A DNA stretch of 64,000 nucleotides from Aequorivita sp. (GTDB lineage Bacteria > Bacteroidota > Bacteroidia > Flavobacteriales > Flavobacteriaceae). A model generated the notes under the pieces. That model saw nothing but the letters and a program-made list of their open reading frames with translations. It searched no databases and was not told the origin of the DNA. Below, one piece after another: positions 61,403 through 64,000 of this stretch. The stretch spans positions 124,001 through 188,000 of the forward strand of contig JAGXGE010000015.1 in assembly GCA_024637015.1 (NCBI GenBank), in the 5' to 3' direction. Numbering within the stretch: position 1 is the stretch's first letter; the number at the start of each line of letters is the position of its first letter. Position numbers and translations under genes: made by a program.

Positions 61403-63361
61403 ATGATAAAGGATAAAAGAAGCCTTCGCGATTTAGGCCCAAAAGCGCATCAGGGTGATTATAGCGATGATAATGGCAATAAACAAAGTAGCCCTAAACA
61501 GCTATTAAATACTAAAGTTTATCTACCAGCCATCTTCAGTTTTGTAATGTTGCTTGCGGGAATTGTGTTGGACTACTTTGATGTTGCTTTTTTCAAAGAT
61601 TGGGTTCGTATTGGGTGGTATGCACTAGCGTATCTTCCAGTGGGTTTGCCCGTAATGAAGGAAGGTTGGAATAGCATTGCCAAAGGCAATTTCTTCACGG
61701 AATTTTTATTGATGTCCATTGCCACCCTTGGTGCATTCGCTATTGGTCAATATCCTGAAGGTGTGGCAGTAATGTTGTTCTATGCGGTAGGAGAGTTGTT
61801 TCAGAATGCCGCCGTAAAAAGAGCAAAGGGAAATATAAAAGCCTTGCTTGATGTGCGCCCTAATGAGGCATTGGTATATAAGAATGGCGAGTATGTTTCT
61901 ATGAATCCAGAAACGGTTGCCATAGGCGAAAAAGTGCAAGTACGAGTGGGTGAAAAAATACCGTTGGACGGCATTTTGCTTTCTGAAAAAGGATCTTTTA
62001 ATACAGCGGCATTAACGGGCGAAAGCAAACCAGATACCATTGCAAAGGGCGAAAAAGTGTTTGCCGGAAGCATTAACTTGAGTGGTGTTGTTGAAATTGA
62101 AACTACCAAAGAATTCAAGGACAGTTCCATAGCGCGAATTCTAGATATGGTGCAGAACGCTACGGCGCGAAAATCGAAAACAGAATTATTCATCAGGAAG
62201 TTTGCACGAATCTATACGCCCATCGTGGTTTACTCGGCAATTGGCTTGACATTTTTGCCATACTTTTTTGTGGATTCGTATGTCTTTAACGATTGGTTAT
62301 ATAGAGCATTGATTTTCTTGGTCATTTCTTGTCCGTGCGCCCTTGTAATCTCAATTCCCTTAGGTTATTTCGGTGGCTTGGGAGCAGCTTCAAAAAATGG
62401 TATTCTGTTTAAAGGTGCCTCCTTTTTAGATGAAATGACTAAGATTAATACCGTAGTTATGGACAAAACGGGAACCGTGACCAAAGGGGTTTTTAAAATA
62501 AAGGATATAAAAGCAATGGATTGGGAAGAACCTGAATTGATGAAGTATCTAGTGGCGATGGAAAAACAATCTACCCATCCAATTGCCAAAGCCATAATGG
62601 AGTACAAAACCACGGGTGACGATTTTAAGGCTACCAACGTGTCCGAAGTGGCAGGAAAAGGACTAAAAGGCACTGTAAACCGCAAAGCCGTATTGGTGGG
62701 GAATAGTGCATTAATGACTTCCAATAACATTCAAGTACCCACCGAAACCGACGGTATAGTAGCATCTATAGTAATGATTTCCATTGAAGGCAAATTTGCC
62801 GGTTATGTTACCATTGCAGACGAATTGAAAGCCGATGCGCACCAAGCCATTGCGGAAATTAGAAAATCAGGAATTTCCAAAATCATCATGCTTTCAGGCG
62901 ATAAGGATTCCATCACCCAACAAGTGGCAAAGGAAATGGGTATTGACTGGGCTAAAGGTGGCCTGCTTCCGGAAGATAAATTAACCGAAGTTGAAAAATT
63001 AATGTCTGAAAATGACAATAAGGTAGCTTTTATAGGTGATGGTATAAATGATGCGCCCGTATTGGCAGCTAGTGATGTTGGCATAGCAATGGGCGGCTTG
63101 GGTAGCGACGTAGCCATAGAAACCGCTGATGTTATTATACAAACAGACCAACCCTCAAAAATCGCCAAGGCAATAAAAATAGGCCGTTCCACACGTCATA
63201 TTGTTTGGCAAAACATTGGTTTGGCCTTTGGTGTAAAAGCTGTGGTTCTTATTTTAGGCGCATGGGGCCTGGCCACCATGTGGGAAGCTGTATTTGCTGA
63301 TGTTGGCGTGGCTCTTTTGGCTATTTTGAATGCGGTTCGACTTCAAAAAATGGATTGGTAA
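61403..63361 (+). CDS. P1B-type heavy-metal ATPase (Zn/Cd/Pb class)
   Basis: The enzyme pumps divalent metal from the cytoplasm. Visible features are the actuator motif TGES, the membrane CPC motif in SCPCALVIS, the phosphorylation site DKTGTVTKG, the HP motif in STHPIAKA, and GDGINDAP. The last spans have GVKAVVLILGAWG and ADVGVALLAILNAVRL, with the Lys and Asp that mark the Zn/Cd/Pb subgroup. The 652-residue length is short because no N-terminal HMA metal-binding domain is present; only a polar tail precedes the first span. It works together with the CzcA-TolC system. Confidence 0.95.
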   Translation: MIKDKRSLRDLGPKAHQGDYSDDNGNKQSSPKQLLNTKVYLPAIFSFVMLLAGIVLDYFDVAFFKDWVRIGWYALAYLPVGLPVMKEGWNSIAKGNFFTEFLLMSIATLGAFAIGQYPEGVAVMLFYAVGELFQNAAVKRAKGNIKALLDVRPNEALVYKNGEYVSMNPETVAIGEKVQVRVGEKIPLDGILLSEKGSFNTAALTGESKPDTIAKGEKVFAGSINLSGVVEIETTKEFKDSSIARILDMVQNATARKSKTELFIRKFARIYTPIVVYSAIGLTFLPYFFVDSYVFNDWLYRALIFLVISCPCALVISIPLGYFGGLGAASKNGILFKGASFLDEMTKINTVVMDKTGTVTKGVFKIKDIKAMDWEEPELMKYLVAMEKQSTHPIAKAIMEYKTTGDDFKATNVSEVAGKGLKGTVNRKAVLVGNSALMTSNNIQVPTETDGIVASIVMISIEGKFAGYVTIADELKADAHQAIAEIRKSGISKIIMLSGDKDSITQQVAKEMGIDWAKGGLLPEDKLTEVEKLMSENDNKVAFIGDGINDAPVLAASDVGIAMGGLGSDVAIETADVIIQTDQPSKIAKAIKIGRSTRHIVWQNIGLAFGVKAVVLILGAWGLATMWEAVFADVGVALLAILNAVRLQKMDW

Positions 63362-63951
63362 TTCGCACTCGAGTGAATGTCTTTTTGCAGCGCATCCTTA
63401 GCTTTATAGCGAGGAAGGTAGCCTTCTGGTGGGCGGAAGGAAAAGAACAAATAAAGAAAGAGACTACTTTGAACGTTCTTGGAGAAAGCTGATTATAAAC
63501 AACACCAAAAACAAGATAACAGTATAAACAAATATATTTCCAGCACCCATAATAAAACGGTTTTAAAAAATTTATAAAAAGTTAAAGAAATAGGCGGAAA
63601 TGTAAGGGGTCGTGGTTTTAAAAATATAGGAAGAGTAATGCGTGAACGTAAAAAAGGAAGCAGCTGTATTGGTTTAGAGGAGGATTGTGAATTTGTGAAT
63701 TTGTGAGTGTGTGAATCTGTGAATTGAGGTGCTAGGGGTGAAGTGTGAAGCTCGGGAATGGCTTTGCAAATGCAGTAAAAATAGATACGCTTTACCCTCG
63801 GCTCTACTCAGTGCAGGTAAAAGAACGCCAGAGAGGGACCTTTTTCACTTTTTATAGATAAACTACTGTTAAGTGTGCGGTGTATGATGCTTAGTTTAAT
63901 TATATTAGAAAGGAATGGTGAATAAACTATTTAAAGTAACATCTAAAAATT
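63362..63951. other. Intergenic region with octamer repeats
   Basis: No gene is supported in this 590-bp spacer. It contains the octamer repeat at 63686-63725 and a GC-richer piece near 63791-63833 that does not form a clear hairpin. I see no terminator close to the ATPase stop and no promoter of the consensus form. Confidence 0.5.
63686..63725 (+). repeat. Five tandem octamers TGTGAATT and variants
   Basis: The array reads TGTGAATT, TGTGAATT, TGTGAGTG, TGTGAATC, TGTGAATT. Its complement (AATTCACA) is close to the ACAAATTC/ACAAACTC octamers at 53590-53640. The two arrays flank the metal cluster in opposite orientation. Confidence 0.85.
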
Positions 63952-64000
63952 ATGAAAAGATTCTTGATTCTAGCACTTTGTTCAAGTTTTGTTCTTACTT
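63952..64000 (+). CDS. Start of a secreted protein, cut off by the window end
   Basis: ATG at 63952 opens MKRFLILALCSSFVLT, a typical signal peptide start. Only 16 codons are visible, so no family can be named. The hydrophobic core followed by Ser and Thr fits a secreted or lipid-anchored protein. Confidence 0.55.
   Translation, partial: MKRFLILALCSSFVLT

Overview
The window looks like chromosome from a marine-type member of the Bacteroidota, most likely Flavobacteriaceae. Reasons: several proteins with type IX secretion (T9SS) sorting domains, promoters of the Bacteroidota form TTTG-N20-TAnnTTTG, few Shine-Dalgarno sites, a DUF3871 protein, a CzcA-TolC fusion typical of the phylum, and AT-rich spacers. 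No rRNA, intact tRNA, CRISPR array, integrase or transposase was seen.

Layout. (1) About 1-15460 is the right-hand part of an AT-rich integrated element. It holds an HMCES/YedK-type protein, a Cas4/DUF2779-like nuclease, an XRE regulator, small secreted and membrane proteins, an AAA_24 ATPase with DUF3871, two RepA-like ATPases, a GIY-YIG/NUMOD endonuclease and a single-chain type IIG restriction-modification enzyme. It ends at a piece that reads as the 3' end of tRNA-Asp, which I take as an attachment site. (2) 15449-25553 is bracketed by two copies of a ~100-nt structured element ending in a terminator. Between them lie two surface proteins, a hydrolase-cyclase-AraC fusion regulator, and a glutamine synthetase II / glutaminase / ammonium transporter cluster. 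(3) 25839-39280 is a two-component system followed by a tail-fibre-like surface protein and a 2375-residue T9SS adhesin. Three promoters here share one box at a fixed distance, so the response regulator probably drives itself and both surface genes. A 390-bp duplication and an adhesin relic show past rearrangement.

(4) 39873-53372 is a formate module: formate-tetrahydrofolate ligase, FdhD and a soluble NAD-linked molybdenum formate dehydrogenase on the + strand, converging with a nine-gene molybdenum cofactor operon on the - strand (moeA, modE-like, tauE-like, mobA, moaD, moeB-rhodanese, moaE, moaC-moaB fusion, moaA). The cofactor operon supplies the dehydrogenase. FdhD sulfurates the cofactor. 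The ligase ties formate to one-carbon metabolism. (5) 54068-63361 is a divalent-metal (probably Zn/Cd/Co) efflux cluster: His-rich secreted protein, CzcA-TolC fusion, CzcB, PII-like protein, Fur-family regulator, STAS-like protein and a P1B-type ATPase. Two matching TGCAC-N4-GTTGCA sites suggest control by the Fur-family protein. Related octamer repeats lie on either side of this cluster in opposite orientation.

Protein family calls are made by eye from motifs; no database search was run.
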